Origin: Planctomycetota bacterium
GTDB lineage: Bacteria; Planctomycetota; PUPC01; DSUN01
Direction: 5' to 3'
NCBI GenBank assembly: GCA_035384565.1
Contig: DAOOIT010000052.1
Location: 1 to 41,882, forward strand
DNA: 41,882 nt
Shown here: in pieces, positions 22,251 to 32,100 of the stretch
Position numbering within the stretch: position 1 is the first letter of the stretch
Layout of the letters: each line of letters begins with the position of its first letter
Notes under the pieces: model-generated
Seen by the model: only the letters and a program-made list of their open reading frames with translations
Told to the model about the DNA's origin: nothing
The model's database searches: none
Program-made: the position numbers and the translations under genes

Positions 22251-23801
22251 TCAGTCAGCCGCACGCCACCAGGCCTGCGCGGCGGCGTGGCGCACCTGGA
22301 GCACGCCCGATGCTGCGACGGCCGAGCGCCAGTCGGCCAGCGGCGCCACGCGGAACGGGCGAGCGGCCCCCGCCCGTCTCGCTTGCCACGCCGCCAATGC
22401 CTGATGCTCGGCGCCCCAGACCCCCTGCCGGGCCTCGCTCAGCCAATTCCCCTCGGGGTCGCCCGCTCCTCCCTCCGCCGCATCGCGCCACGGCCACCAG
22501 GCGGCAAAGCAGCGCCGCGAACGCCGCGTGAGGTCGCACTCCACCGTCCAGCGCCCGGCCTCGTCGCGCTCGACGATCGCCTCGCCGCCGTTGCCGCCCG
22601 GTTCCTCTGCCCCGTGGTAGAAGGGCAGCACGGCTTCCGCCAGACCGAAGTCCAGGCGTACCCGCGTGCGTCCCAGCGCTTCCAGGCAGAGCAGCTCGGT
22701 GCGGCGCTCGCCCGGCTGCTCGGGCGACCGCTCCAGCACGCAGGCGGCCTCCAGCATGCCACGCCCCTCGGGCAGCATCAGCGCCCAGGTTGCGGCCGCG
22801 GCGGCGCCCGCCACCCCGAACACCAGGACGCTGCCCACTGCGCGGCCGCGGCGGCGCGCGGCCAGCGTAGCGAGCAGTGCGCCCAGCGCCAACAGGGCAG
22901 AGGCGCCTCCCACGAGCCGCCAGCGCAGCGCGCTGGTCCACCGCGCGCCCCGAAACGCCTCGTAGAGGCCCTTGTCCGCCCACTCGTTACCACGCTCTCC
23001 GCGAGGGGAGAACCAGTCGGATGCCTTCAGGGCGCCGGCCTCGCCCACCGCCACGGCCACGGTGCCCAGGCCGACGTGCCAGCGCGCATGGCCGTCGCCG
23101 GCGAGCCCGGGCCGCTTGTCTCTCAGCGCGGCAAGCCACTCGCGCGCCGTGGGGCGGCCCGCGACGTCTCCGAGTTCCGCAGCCAGCGAGTCGGTGCGCA
23201 CCGGGGCGCTGTCATCCAGAGCGAACCCCACGGCTCCGCCGCCTCGCACCCAGGCGGCCAGCGCGGCGCGCTCGGCCTTGGCGAGCTCGCCGCCGTCGCC
23301 CGCCACCGCCACGGCATCGAGCACCCCGTAGGCAGCCGCGAGTGTGGGCAGCTCCGCGCTGGTGACGACCACAGGCTGCGCCTCCCCGCACAGGCGCGGC
23401 ACCGCGGCCCTGGCGTCGACCACGGCGGCCACGACCGGCTCCGCCGGCGCGCGCCGGCGCAGGCCGAGCGGCATCATCTGCTCGCATACGGGGTCGCCAC
23501 GGCCCGAACGCACCACGATCCGCGCGCGGGCCGCCTCGGAACGGGCCGCCACGAGCGCCCCCAGCGTCGCCGATGCCCCCGCCCCCAGGCGTACGCGCTG
23601 ACGGAACGCCACGCCCTCCACCGCCACGTCCAGCGTCCCATCCACAGCGGGGCCTGCATTGCTCAGCGTCACCCAGACCAGGAGCGGGGCGGTGGGACGG
23701 AACCGGCCGTCGAACGCCGGGCGCAGGGTCGCCGTAACCTCGGCCGCTGTGGCCAGTGCCGCGCCTGATAGGAGCAGTGCCCACGCCGCGCGCCAGTGCA
23801 T
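22251..23801 (-). CDS. Membrane protein with a glutamine-amidotransferase-like periplasmic part, unknown function
   Basis: The product has 516 residues. A signal peptide (MHWRAAWALLLSGAALATAAE) is followed by a beta-rich domain of about 95 residues. Next comes an alpha/beta region (about 120-215) with LAAWVRGGGAVGFAL, a pattern seen in DUF4350/GATase-like folds. Two membrane helices (about 295-345) and a soluble end complete it. The catalytic Cys of true amidotransferases is not evident. ATG 23801 has GGAG 6 nt upstream and starts the signal peptide better than ATG 23813. It is convergent with the L,D-transpeptidase gene (12 bp gap). I cannot assign a role. Confidence 0.72.
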   Translation of the reverse strand: MHWRAAWALLLSGAALATAAEVTATLRPAFDGRFRPTAPLLVWVTLSNAGPAVDGTLDVAVEGVAFRQRVRLGAGASATLGALVAARSEAARARIVVRSGRGDPVCEQMMPLGLRRRAPAEPVVAAVVDARAAVPRLCGEAQPVVVTSAELPTLAAAYGVLDAVAVAGDGGELAKAERAALAAWVRGGGAVGFALDDSAPVRTDSLAAELGDVAGRPTAREWLAALRDKRPGLAGDGHARWHVGLGTVAVAVGEAGALKASDWFSPRGERGNEWADKGLYEAFRGARWTSALRWRLVGGASALLALGALLATLAARRRGRAVGSVLVFGVAGAAAAATWALMLPEGRGMLEAACVLERSPEQPGERRTELLCLEALGRTRVRLDFGLAEAVLPFYHGAEEPGGNGGEAIVERDEAGRWTVECDLTRRSRRCFAAWWPWRDAAEGGAGDPEGNWLSEARQGVWGAEHQALAAWQARRAGAARPFRVAPLADWRSAVAASGVLQVRHAAAQAWWRAAD

Positions 23802-23842
23802 CGTATGCTCCATGTGTGAGAAGCCGCGGAATCAAATACCCG

Positions 23843-23871
23843 TTGACAGAACAGCCCGAATATGGTAATTT
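23843..23871 (+). promoter_or_regulatory. Strong sigma-70 promoter of the tRNA operon
   Basis: TTGACA (23843-23848), a 17-nt spacer, then TAATTT (23866-23871). Transcription would begin near 23878, 27 nt before tRNA-Val. It is the most AT-rich short stretch in its neighbourhood. Confidence 0.75.
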
Positions 23872-23904
23872 TAGCAGGGTCAATCTGGGCGTCCAGTTCT
23901 TTTT

Positions 23905-23981
23905 GGGCGATTAGCTCAGTTGGCTAGAGCGCATCCCTTACAAGGATGAAGTCGGCGGTTCGAGCCCGTCATCGCCCACCA
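23905..23981 (+). tRNA. tRNA-Val (anticodon UAC)
   Basis: A full cloverleaf of 77 nt: the acceptor gggcgat pairs with atcgccc, followed by A and an encoded CCA. The D-arm is ttagctcagttggctagagc. The anticodon stem is catcc/ggatg with loop cttacaa, reading UAC, and the T-loop ttcgagc is standard. It is the first of two tandem tRNA genes. Confidence 0.96.
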
Positions 23982-24023
23982 CGGGCGGGCGGCTTGCCTG
24001 GCCGATGTGCTCATTGACAACGC

Positions 24024-24100
24024 GGGGGCGTAGCTCAATTGGTTAGAGTTCCAGACTGTCGATCTGGAGGTTGCGGGTTCGAGCCCCGTCGCCCTCGCCA
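24024..24100 (+). tRNA. tRNA-Asp (anticodon GUC)
   Basis: A 77-nt cloverleaf: gggggcg pairs with cgccctc (one G-U pair), followed by discriminator G and an encoded CCA. The anticodon stem is ccaga/tctgg with loop ctgtcga, reading GUC. The T-loop is ttcgagc. It lies 42 bp after tRNA-Val, and a terminator follows 38 bp later. Confidence 0.96.
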
Positions 24101-24138
24101 ATCGTCTTGGGTCTGCCCACGAGCGAAGTCGGTGGGCT

Positions 24139-24182
24139 TACGGCGGCGTTGGGGGCATTTGCCCCCATCGCCGTATGTTTTT
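24139..24182 (+). terminator. Rho-independent terminator of the tRNA operon
   Basis: The outer stem tacggcg/cgccgta and the inner stem tgggggc/gccccca, separated by a small bulge, span 24139-24175. The run tgttttt follows. A small hairpin (gcccac/gtgggc) precedes it. Confidence 0.88.
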
Positions 24183-24355
24183 GGCCCTCACCAGTGAACT
24201 CCGCCCGCTTCAGCCTGTAGCCTTCCAGGTCATCCTCGGTGCTCGGTGGTTTCTATCGGAGACCCGCTCCCGCGGGTGAGGCGACTGCGTCCTGCCCACA
24301 TCGGCACGGCGACCCTGAATCAGGGCGACACGCGACGACCCGCCGCGACTGGACG

Positions 24356-24384
24356 TTGCCTTGCTGGAGCAAGCCTGGTATCCT
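24356..24384 (+). promoter_or_regulatory. Probable sigma-70 promoter for the Kelch-protein gene
   Basis: TTGCCT (24356-24361), a 17-nt spacer, then TATCCT (24379-24384). Transcription would start near 24391. The rest of the gap 24183-24355 shows nothing recognisable. Confidence 0.5.
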
Positions 24385-24422
24385 CGGGAAGGCCTAGTCA
24401 GCAGCAACAGGATGGCGGCGCC

Positions 24423-27119
24423 ATGACGTGTCCTCTCCATGTAAGGACGGCCGAAATGCTGGCAGTCTTCCTTGCCTCTGCGGCTATTGTCGGGGCGGCG
24501 GCCGGCCTGCCGGAGGAATTGAGGAACGCTCCACCCAACACTTGGACCCTGATTGACAAGGGTGGCTATGGCGCGCGGAACTCTGTGGGGCTGGTCTACC
24601 TGCCCGAGGAGGGGCGCTTCCTGCTCCTGGGCGGGCAGATGGCCCAGGGCGGCCCGTACTCCGAGATGACGCTCGACCTCGAACGGTCGCGCTGGGAGAA
24701 CCGCTTTCCCCTTGGCAAGGAGGGTGCCTGGGGCGATGCGACCGGCTCGAGCAAGGCGCCCGCCCGCAAGTACGGCGGCCCAGCCTTCGAGGTCACAGAG
24801 GGAGTGCTCCGCCCTCACCTGGACTTCGGCTATAACCACACGATGGAGCTGTGGGGCAACGCGGCCTATGACCAGGCCATGGGCAAGGTGGTGGTGCCCT
24901 TCCACCGCCTCGGCCAGACCTACGAGTACGACCCCAAGGCCCGCACCTGGGCGCACGTCGCGACGGCCGACGACGCGCCCAATGAGTTCTGGGACGACAT
25001 CGTCTTCAACACCTCGTGCTACGACCCGGTCAACAAGGAGGTCCTGGCCGGCCAGTGCCGCTGGGCGTTTCGGGGCGGCACGTGGGAACGCCTCACGTTC
25101 GGCAGCGATCTGATCAATGGCCTGAGGGCCAAGGCCGAGGCGCTGGCTCTCGGCGCGCGCAAGCTGGTCGGCGCCTGCCGCGCCCGCTTCTACGTGACGG
25201 AGAGCGAGGGGATGGCCAAGGCCAGACTGGACGAGGCGGCCGCGGCCCTGGCCCGACAAGCCGCGGCGTTCTCGGCGGAGGCCGCCGGCGCGGCCGGGAG
25301 GGCGGACGACTACGAGAAGAAACAGCTTGGCTGGGCCGGCTCGAACCTCGGGAAGGCCGTGGAACTGCTCGCGAGGGCCGAAGGGCTTCTCAAGGGCAAG
25401 ATGACTGCGGAGGGTATCGCCGCGGCCGAGGATGTCTGGGAGGCGCTCGACGACGCGGTCGAGGACCTGGCCGCCGCGCCGCCCAGGCGTGCCTACTGCC
25501 GGCCGGCCGTGGACGCGCGGCGTGGCAAGATCGTAGTCTTCGGCGGCCACCGCCTCGACCGGCTCGTCGCCGACACGTGGGTCTACGACTGCGCGACCCG
25601 CCGCTGGGAGCAGCGCCGGCCCAAGCTCTCGCCCGCGCCGCGCTACGGCCACGGCCTGGTCTGGCTGCCCACGAGCGGTCGGATCCTGCTGGTTGACGGC
25701 GCCGGCCGAGCCGAGACCTGGACCTACGACATCGAGGCCGACGAATGGACGTTGCTGGCCGAGGGCGGCGCTCCGCGGGACAGCCTGACGTCGCCCGTCA
25801 GCACGTGGGGCTGGCAACCGGAGCCTTCGGCGGCCATGCCTGGCGACGTGGTGGTCACCCTCTCGAACCGGGCCGAGAGCAAAGTGCCCCGCTTCTCCAC
25901 CTGGGCCGCGCGGATTGACATGGCCAAGACCGATCCGGAGGGGACGCAGAAGCGTGGCGTGCCCTTCCGCGCCGAGAGCTTCACCGGCGGCGCGGCCGGC
26001 GACCCTCGCTGGTACGACCGCAACGCGGGGGAGGTCCGCATCGCCGAACAGCAGGAGTGGCTCGAGACGTTGCCCACCAACACCTGGGTGCAGCGCGACC
26101 CCAAGTCGCACAAGAACAACCCCAGGGATAACCGGGCCTGGGGCACCGCGGCCTTCGACCCCGACCACGACCAGATTCTCCTGTGGGGCGGCGGCCACGT
26201 GGCCTACATCGGGAACTGCGTGCTCCACTACAGCGTGCGGTCCAACCAGTTCTACATCGGGCACCGGCCCGAGGACGGGCTTCGCTACGCGCACGGGCAG
26301 GGCGGGATGAAAATCTCGACCACCTACCGCAACCGCGCCTTCATGACCGGCCACGCCTACCACTCCTATGGATACGACCAGCCCACCGGCAAGCTCATCG
26401 TCTGCGGCCAGTCCAGGGCAGAGAACGGCGTCAAGGCCAGCCTGTACTTCTGCTATGACCCCGCGGCGACCGAGTGGTTCCCGGGGCCAATCCCCACGCC
26501 ATTCGAGGCCAGCTACAGCTTCGACCGCCTCTATCCGACGTCCAGGGGGATCATCGCCTGGGCGAGCGGCGGGCTCTGGCGGCCCGACGTGGCGGGGCTC
26601 AAGTGGGAGAGGCTCCCGCTGGCCGGCGCCAAGCTGCCCGACCCCAGCCACGAAGGACACGGGATGGTCCACGACGCCCGCCGCGACCGGCTGCTCTTCT
26701 TCGCTCAGGGAGCCAAGGGCGAGGTGGTGGCCTACGACATGAGGACCGGCCAAGCCTCACGCCTCGGCCCGGCAGGCCTCGGGGCGGCCGCACTCGCCAA
26801 TGTGCGCTGCCGGGAGCTGGTCTACCTCCCCGAGTTCGATGCCGTGCTCATCGCCTCGCGCATCGCGGACGCCGAGGGCAAGATGCGCTGGCCGATCTAC
26901 GACTGCGCGGCGAATGCCTGGAGGGCCGCGCTCCTGGCTGGCAGCGACCCCGTCGGCAAGGACTACAACTTCGGCCTGGGGTTGATGTATGACGCCCGGC
27001 GAAAGCTCGTCTGGGCAGCCGATAGCTACGCGAACATCTGGGCACTGCGGCTGGACCTGAGGGCTGCTGACCTCAAGCCCATCGGAGCGACCCCGGAAGA
27101 CCGCCCCGCGAACCCCTGA
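24423..27119 (+). CDS. Secreted Kelch-repeat (galactose-oxidase-like propeller) protein with a helical insertion
   Basis: The product has 898 residues. The start MTCPLHVRTAEMLAVFLASAAIVGAAAG carries a signal peptide. ATG 24456 has a better ribosome site (AAGGA) but would leave an uncharged signal start, so the choice is uncertain. Kelch-like blades recur (VVFGGHRLDRLVADTWVYD, LLWGGGHVAYIGN, RYGHGLVWLPTSGRILLVDG), implying a beta-propeller. Residues of about 225-350 form an Ala/Glu-rich helical insertion (MAKARLDEAAAALARQAAAF), unusual in this fold. It may bind carbohydrate or protein outside the cell. No galactose-oxidase copper site was identified, so enzymatic activity is not claimed. Confidence 0.8.
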   Translation: MTCPLHVRTAEMLAVFLASAAIVGAAAGLPEELRNAPPNTWTLIDKGGYGARNSVGLVYLPEEGRFLLLGGQMAQGGPYSEMTLDLERSRWENRFPLGKEGAWGDATGSSKAPARKYGGPAFEVTEGVLRPHLDFGYNHTMELWGNAAYDQAMGKVVVPFHRLGQTYEYDPKARTWAHVATADDAPNEFWDDIVFNTSCYDPVNKEVLAGQCRWAFRGGTWERLTFGSDLINGLRAKAEALALGARKLVGACRARFYVTESEGMAKARLDEAAAALARQAAAFSAEAAGAAGRADDYEKKQLGWAGSNLGKAVELLARAEGLLKGKMTAEGIAAAEDVWEALDDAVEDLAAAPPRRAYCRPAVDARRGKIVVFGGHRLDRLVADTWVYDCATRRWEQRRPKLSPAPRYGHGLVWLPTSGRILLVDGAGRAETWTYDIEADEWTLLAEGGAPRDSLTSPVSTWGWQPEPSAAMPGDVVVTLSNRAESKVPRFSTWAARIDMAKTDPEGTQKRGVPFRAESFTGGAAGDPRWYDRNAGEVRIAEQQEWLETLPTNTWVQRDPKSHKNNPRDNRAWGTAAFDPDHDQILLWGGGHVAYIGNCVLHYSVRSNQFYIGHRPEDGLRYAHGQGGMKISTTYRNRAFMTGHAYHSYGYDQPTGKLIVCGQSRAENGVKASLYFCYDPAATEWFPGPIPTPFEASYSFDRLYPTSRGIIAWASGGLWRPDVAGLKWERLPLAGAKLPDPSHEGHGMVHDARRDRLLFFAQGAKGEVVAYDMRTGQASRLGPAGLGAAALANVRCRELVYLPEFDAVLIASRIADAEGKMRWPIYDCAANAWRAALLAGSDPVGKDYNFGLGLMYDARRKLVWAADSYANIWALRLDLRAADLKPIGATPEDRPANP

Positions 27120-27140
27120 GATCGCCCTGCGTTGGATGGG

Positions 27141-29123
27141 CTACTTGGCCCGAATCCGCAGGATCCCCCGCGAGCGAATCAGAGGCTCGAGGCGCTGAAG
27201 CGCCTTGTCTGTCGGCACGTCCCGCGGGACGCGGCGCAGCGTGGCGCTCAGCCGCCAGCCCGAGCGCGACTCGGCGTCGTCCGCGCGAAGGCGAAACGGG
27301 TCGCCGAGCTTCCCATTCGTCGGGTTCTGCCACCCGGGAAGCGCGGCCAGGTCGAGGCTCCCGCCCGGCCGCAGCACGCCCCCCGGCAACGGCACCCGCA
27401 CCCGCCAGAGCTCCTGGCAGTCAAAGTACCACACGTTGGCATAGCGGAAGTGAAAGGTGACGATGGCATCGCCGTCGAGCGGGACCTCTGTCGTGCGGAA
27501 GCGGTTGGTGAGCGCCGCCCGCAGCTTCACCTGGTCGCCGGGGCCGACGGCGTCCTGCGAGCCTGCGACGGAGAGCACGAGGCCCGGCTCCGGCCTCTCC
27601 TCGCCGGCCCGCCACGGCCCGAGGCCGATGTGCCAGGCGTCGGGCCTCGGGATGCTTGCGGGAAGTTCCACGGGTGCGCCCGCGCCGACCGTGGGCGAGC
27701 CGGCTGTGGCGCGGCCCCACTCGTCGAGCTGCGGGTCGCCGCCGACGGAGCCCTCCTCCCACCCGAAGCCCTTGTAGGCGCGGGCCTCGGCGAACGCCAG
27801 AGTCAGGTCTTTGCCCCAGGTGAGCGGGTTGCGCCAGTCGGCCTCGTTGCCGAAGAAGAGGTTGTGGTGGGACCGCAGGCCCGCCTGCGCGAACTGCGAG
27901 AGCGTTTCGGCGCCCGCGCGCTCGGCCACGGCGAAGAGGGCCGAGCCGCAGCGGAGGAAGGCGTTGTTGGCGATCAGCGGGCGGTCGGGCACGCCCTCCA
28001 CTTTCCGCAGGTAAACGCCGGTGCCGCAGCGCTCGAAGAGGTTGCCCGCCACGGTGTTCTCGTGGGTGTCGCCGGAATAGAAGAAGACGCCTCGGTCGCA
28101 GTCGGTGAAGCAGTTCCGCCACACCAGGTAGTGGCCGCGGTCCTTCTTGCCGGCCCCTGGGCCGCTGGAGCGCTCGCCGGAGATGACCACGCCGTTCAGC
28201 ACATCGTAGATGCGGCACCCCGCGATGATCATCTGGCGCGCCGCGCCCTTGGTGCCCACACCGAGGCCGCCATTGGAAAGCTCGCAGCCCTCCACGTGAT
28301 TCGGCCCCTGATCCCCGCAATCAATGCACGAGACGACGTGGGAGTTCGACCCGTGGTCGCCCCAGTAGAAGCAGTCGTGCACCACGCAGTCGCGGAACGC
28401 CGAGTTCGAGCAGCCGCTGAGGTAGGCGCCGTACGCATTGTCCACGGAGTTCGATACACCGGCGACCTCGCACTTGGAGACGACGCAGTGGTCGGCGGAG
28501 ATGACCACGCCCGTCGGCTGGCCGTAGAAGAGGTGAAGCCCCTCGATCCGGAGCCACGGCCTGTTCAGGTTCATGACGACATACTGCGACGCCTCGACGC
28601 GATGACGGTCGGGCGAGTCCCCGTCGCGCGTCCACAGATACACCCAACCGTCCTGCTGGGTCCAGCGGCCGGGCGCGCGAAGAGCCTCGACGGGCGGGTC
28701 CTCGCGCTTCCCGCGTTCCCGCGGGTGGACAAGTCGCTCGCCGTCCTCGAAGAGGCCCTTGACCTGCCGCGACGGCGCCTTTGCCTTCCACACACCCCCC
28801 TGGTGCTTCACCCAGCCGCTGAGCCGCACCGAGCCGAGGAGTGCGACGTACTCCCCTTTCTGCGCGGCGAGGGTGATCGGCCTGTCCCTCTCGCCCGCGC
28901 GCGGGAACACGAGGGGGGCGGCGAGCCGGTACTCGCCGGCGCGCAGCACCACGCGGTCGCCCGGCTGCGCCGCGGCAAGGCCCCGCTCGATGGACTGGAA
29001 CGGCCTGGCCTCCGAGCTATCCCGTGCGCCGTCCTGCCCCGTTGGGCTGACGAACCAGTCGCGGCCGTGGGCAGCGAGGGCGGTGAGCAGAAGGATCGCG
29101 GATACGGACAGTGGCCTCGGCAT
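27141..29123 (-). CDS. Secreted right-handed beta-helix protein
   Basis: The product has 660 residues with a signal peptide (MPRPLSVSAILLLTALAAHG). The start WFVSPTGQDGARDSSEARPFQSIERGLAAAQPGDRVVLRAGEY is the classic opening of pectate-lyase-like beta-helix proteins. Repeated short strands with Asn/Cys follow (CVVSKCEVAGVS, FRDCVVHDCFYWGD, HVEGCELSNGG). The last 200 residues form a beta-sandwich-like end. It may bind or cleave acidic polysaccharides; catalytic residues were not identified. It is 43 bp downstream of the related 1058-residue gene and probably transcribed with it. Confidence 0.83.
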   Translation of the reverse strand: MPRPLSVSAILLLTALAAHGRDWFVSPTGQDGARDSSEARPFQSIERGLAAAQPGDRVVLRAGEYRLAAPLVFPRAGERDRPITLAAQKGEYVALLGSVRLSGWVKHQGGVWKAKAPSRQVKGLFEDGERLVHPRERGKREDPPVEALRAPGRWTQQDGWVYLWTRDGDSPDRHRVEASQYVVMNLNRPWLRIEGLHLFYGQPTGVVISADHCVVSKCEVAGVSNSVDNAYGAYLSGCSNSAFRDCVVHDCFYWGDHGSNSHVVSCIDCGDQGPNHVEGCELSNGGLGVGTKGAARQMIIAGCRIYDVLNGVVISGERSSGPGAGKKDRGHYLVWRNCFTDCDRGVFFYSGDTHENTVAGNLFERCGTGVYLRKVEGVPDRPLIANNAFLRCGSALFAVAERAGAETLSQFAQAGLRSHHNLFFGNEADWRNPLTWGKDLTLAFAEARAYKGFGWEEGSVGGDPQLDEWGRATAGSPTVGAGAPVELPASIPRPDAWHIGLGPWRAGEERPEPGLVLSVAGSQDAVGPGDQVKLRAALTNRFRTTEVPLDGDAIVTFHFRYANVWYFDCQELWRVRVPLPGGVLRPGGSLDLAALPGWQNPTNGKLGDPFRLRADDAESRSGWRLSATLRRVPRDVPTDKALQRLEPLIRSRGILRIRAK

Positions 29124-29166
29124 CGGAAGGGGTCCTCATAGGAGTGGTTCGGCGGCGAGCCGAGGC

Positions 29167-32100
29167 CTACGGAGTGAGTTCAAGGGCGCCGGCATCTCGG
29201 CCTTTGCCGGCGGGCCGCCGGCCGCAGAAGTCCCGGTGCTGCGGGCCGCCGAACTCCCAGGCATAGAGTTCCTCGATGGTCGTCTTCGCGTCGGCCAGGG
29301 TGCCGCGGCACACGCGTAGAAAGTCCATCGCCCCGGCGAAGTAGGCGCCCGTTGCGCCCTTGCCCACCAGGAAGTCGGCGCCGTTGGCAAGCGAGCCGCC
29401 GAGGCGCGCGCCGCGCGCCTCCGCTGCCGTCGCGCCGTCGAGGTAGACGCGCAGGGTCGCGGCCGCCCGATCACATTCGGCGACCACGTGGTGCCACCGG
29501 CCGTCGTTGACGCGGTCGCGGGTGCCGGCGGAGGCGGCGGCGTCGCCGCGAACCAGGAAGGCGAGCCGCCCGTCGCCGTCGAGCGACAGCGCGTAGCCGC
29601 GCTCGGCGATCTTGGAGACGAGGACGCCGCCGGTGTGCCCCGGCTCGGTGCGGAAGTAGACCTCGATGAGGAAGCTGCCCTCGCCGATGTCCACCGTCCT
29701 CTTCTCCTGGCCGCTCCCTCCCCCGACGGGGCTGGCGAGTTCCGCGTGGCTCAGGACGAGGTGCTGGTCCTTGCCGTTCAGGCGGAGCGCGCCCTGGGTC
29801 CAGTCCTCCAGGGGGCCGTCAATGTAGTCGCCGGCCCTGACGTTCACCCCCGTGAGCGGGTAGCGTGGCGTCTTCCAGTAGTCCTCGCGCTTTCCGTAGT
29901 AAGGGGTCATGTACCAGTGCTCGTCAATGACCTCGGTCGGGTCCTTCTGGTGACGGGTGAAGTGCCACTCGCCGACAGGGGCGTAGAGGCCCCAAGGCAC
30001 GAAGACCCGCACGCCGGCGTCCACGGCGGCGGAGCCGGGCGCGAGGCGGAAGTCGTGCTTCGCGGGGTCGCGGAGCACGGGCTTCTCGCTCATCTGGCCG
30101 ACGTCCGAGGCCAGGGCGCCGCGCTCGGCTAGGGCCTTGCGGAACGAATCGAGGCTGGCGTGCCAGCGGCCCGAGGGCTCGAAGACGGCGAACCGGTCGC
30201 TCACGTCGTGGAAGACGTTTCGCGCGTAGGCGTTGGTCTCGTGGGCGAAGTGCTCCTTCTGCGGCCCGGCGTCGGCGGCGTTGCCCTCGGGCTCCGATTT
30301 GGCCGGCTCGGCGTGCCAGAAGAGCCATTCGCCGATGCCGCTCCAGACGTTGCCGAGAAACTTGTCGCGGCCCGCGTGGGGCGCCTGGCGGCGGGTGCCC
30401 TTGACGAAGTTGTAGACCGTGTTGTTGAAGAAGGCGTTCTCGAAGCTGATGATTTCCTGGAAGGCCGCGGTGTTGCCCAGGCGGCTGAAGGGGTCCTTGC
30501 TCTTGCCCCAGGCGATGTTGTTGAAGACGTAGTTCTTGAAGCTGCCGTCGAGGTAATAGGCGTGGCCGAAGCGGGCGCTGGCCGGCTTCTTGGGGCCGTA
30601 GGCCCAGTGCCAGTAGCCGCCGGGGTTGCCGCTCACGTTGCAGTAGACGTAGAAGGGGCCGCCCTGCCAGGTCTCGATGCCGCCCCAGTCGTTGGTGTTG
30701 AGCAGGGGATCAGTGACCTGGTTGTGGTGGATGAGGATGCGGGAGAGCGGGGCGTCGCCGGACTGGCCGCTGCCCTTGCCGCCGAAGATGAAGAGACCGG
30801 CGCCGTAGCAGCGGTCGAGGATGTTGCCGGCGACCTCGGCGGTTTGGGGGAAGCCCACCTCGACGGCGTGGCCGTGGGCCTGGCGGCGCGGGCGCAGGCC
30901 GATCCCGGCGAGGCGGTTCCGCAGGACCTCCACGCTGCCCAACTGCCCCTGCCCCTTGGCGATGGTGATCGCCTCGGCGTCGAGGTGCGCGATGTCGTTG
31001 TCGCTCACCACGACCGAGCCGATCCGGCACTGGGCGTTGATGGGCTCGACGCGGACGGCCTTGGCCACGTGCTCGAAGCGGCAGTGCGACACGCGCAGCC
31101 CGTCGGCCGAGCCGAGGGCGCGGATGCAGGCGTTGTCCACCTCCTTGTGCATCCAGGCGGGGAACTCGAGGTCCCACCACGTGTTGGTGAAACGGAAGGT
31201 GAGGCCGGTGATCTCCACGTGGCGCAGGCCGGTCGTGAGCAGCTTGTCGCGCTGCTCGGGCTTCAGCACGTCGGTGCGGGGCGGGGCGGCGGCCGAAGCG
31301 GCGTCCTCGATGAGGCAGTAACGACGTGCGGCCTCCACGGCCATGGTGTTGGGGTCGCGGTCGCCCGGCAGGCGCACGTAGAGCCGCCCGCCGGCGCCCT
31401 TCTTGTCGAACCAGAACTCGCCCGGCTCGTCGAGATAGTGCGGCTTGTCCTCCAGGTAGTAGCGGTTGTTGGTGATGAGGGTGCCGCTGTCGCCCCACCA
31501 CACGCCCTGGAAGGCGACGGACTTCTTCGCGGCGTCCACGGCCTCGACTTTGGTGGGGAAGGGCGTGCCCATCACGATGCCCCACTCGGTGCGGAGGATG
31601 GCGTCGCGGTAGTGGTCGGCGGGCTTCGTCAGGTGCTTCGTGTCCACGCCCAGGTGCATCTTCCTGCCGTTGACCGTGGTCTTGTTCTGCTGCGTCCACC
31701 ACCGGGGCTGCTCCCAGGTCCACCACTCGCTCTTCACGTCGTCGGGGTCGCTCACGGTCCAGTTGGGCGTTCGGGCGAGCTTGAGGCGGATGGCCTTGCC
31801 GGCCTCGAGCATCCAGACGCAGCGTGGGGCGAAGGCGAGGTCGGTCCACCAGACCTTCTGGGACTCTGGGATGTCCTTGTGGTCCGCGCCCTGCTTCCAG
31901 CCGGCGACGGCCTCCGAGCCGCAGAGGACGGCCTCGCCCGCGCCCCAGGCGGGGTCGCTGGTGAGGCGAATCGGCTCCCCGGGCGTGCCCTGGTCGTCGG
32001 CGGGGGCGGCGAGCTGGCCGCGGTACACGACGCCGCGCTTGAAAACATAGGTCGTCGGGCCGCGATGGGCCTTTGCCAGGTTCGCCGCGGCGGGGTCCCA

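Noticed and set aside
23916..24101. Minus-strand open frame of 61 codons across the tRNA genes, reading RATGLEPATSRSTVWNSNQLSYAP
   Set aside because: This is the well-known false protein that arises from reading antisense to bacterial tRNAs; the tRNA cloverleafs explain the DNA.
24210..26753. Minus-strand open frame of 847 codons
   Set aside because: Shadow of the Kelch gene caused by high GC; no domain or start signal.
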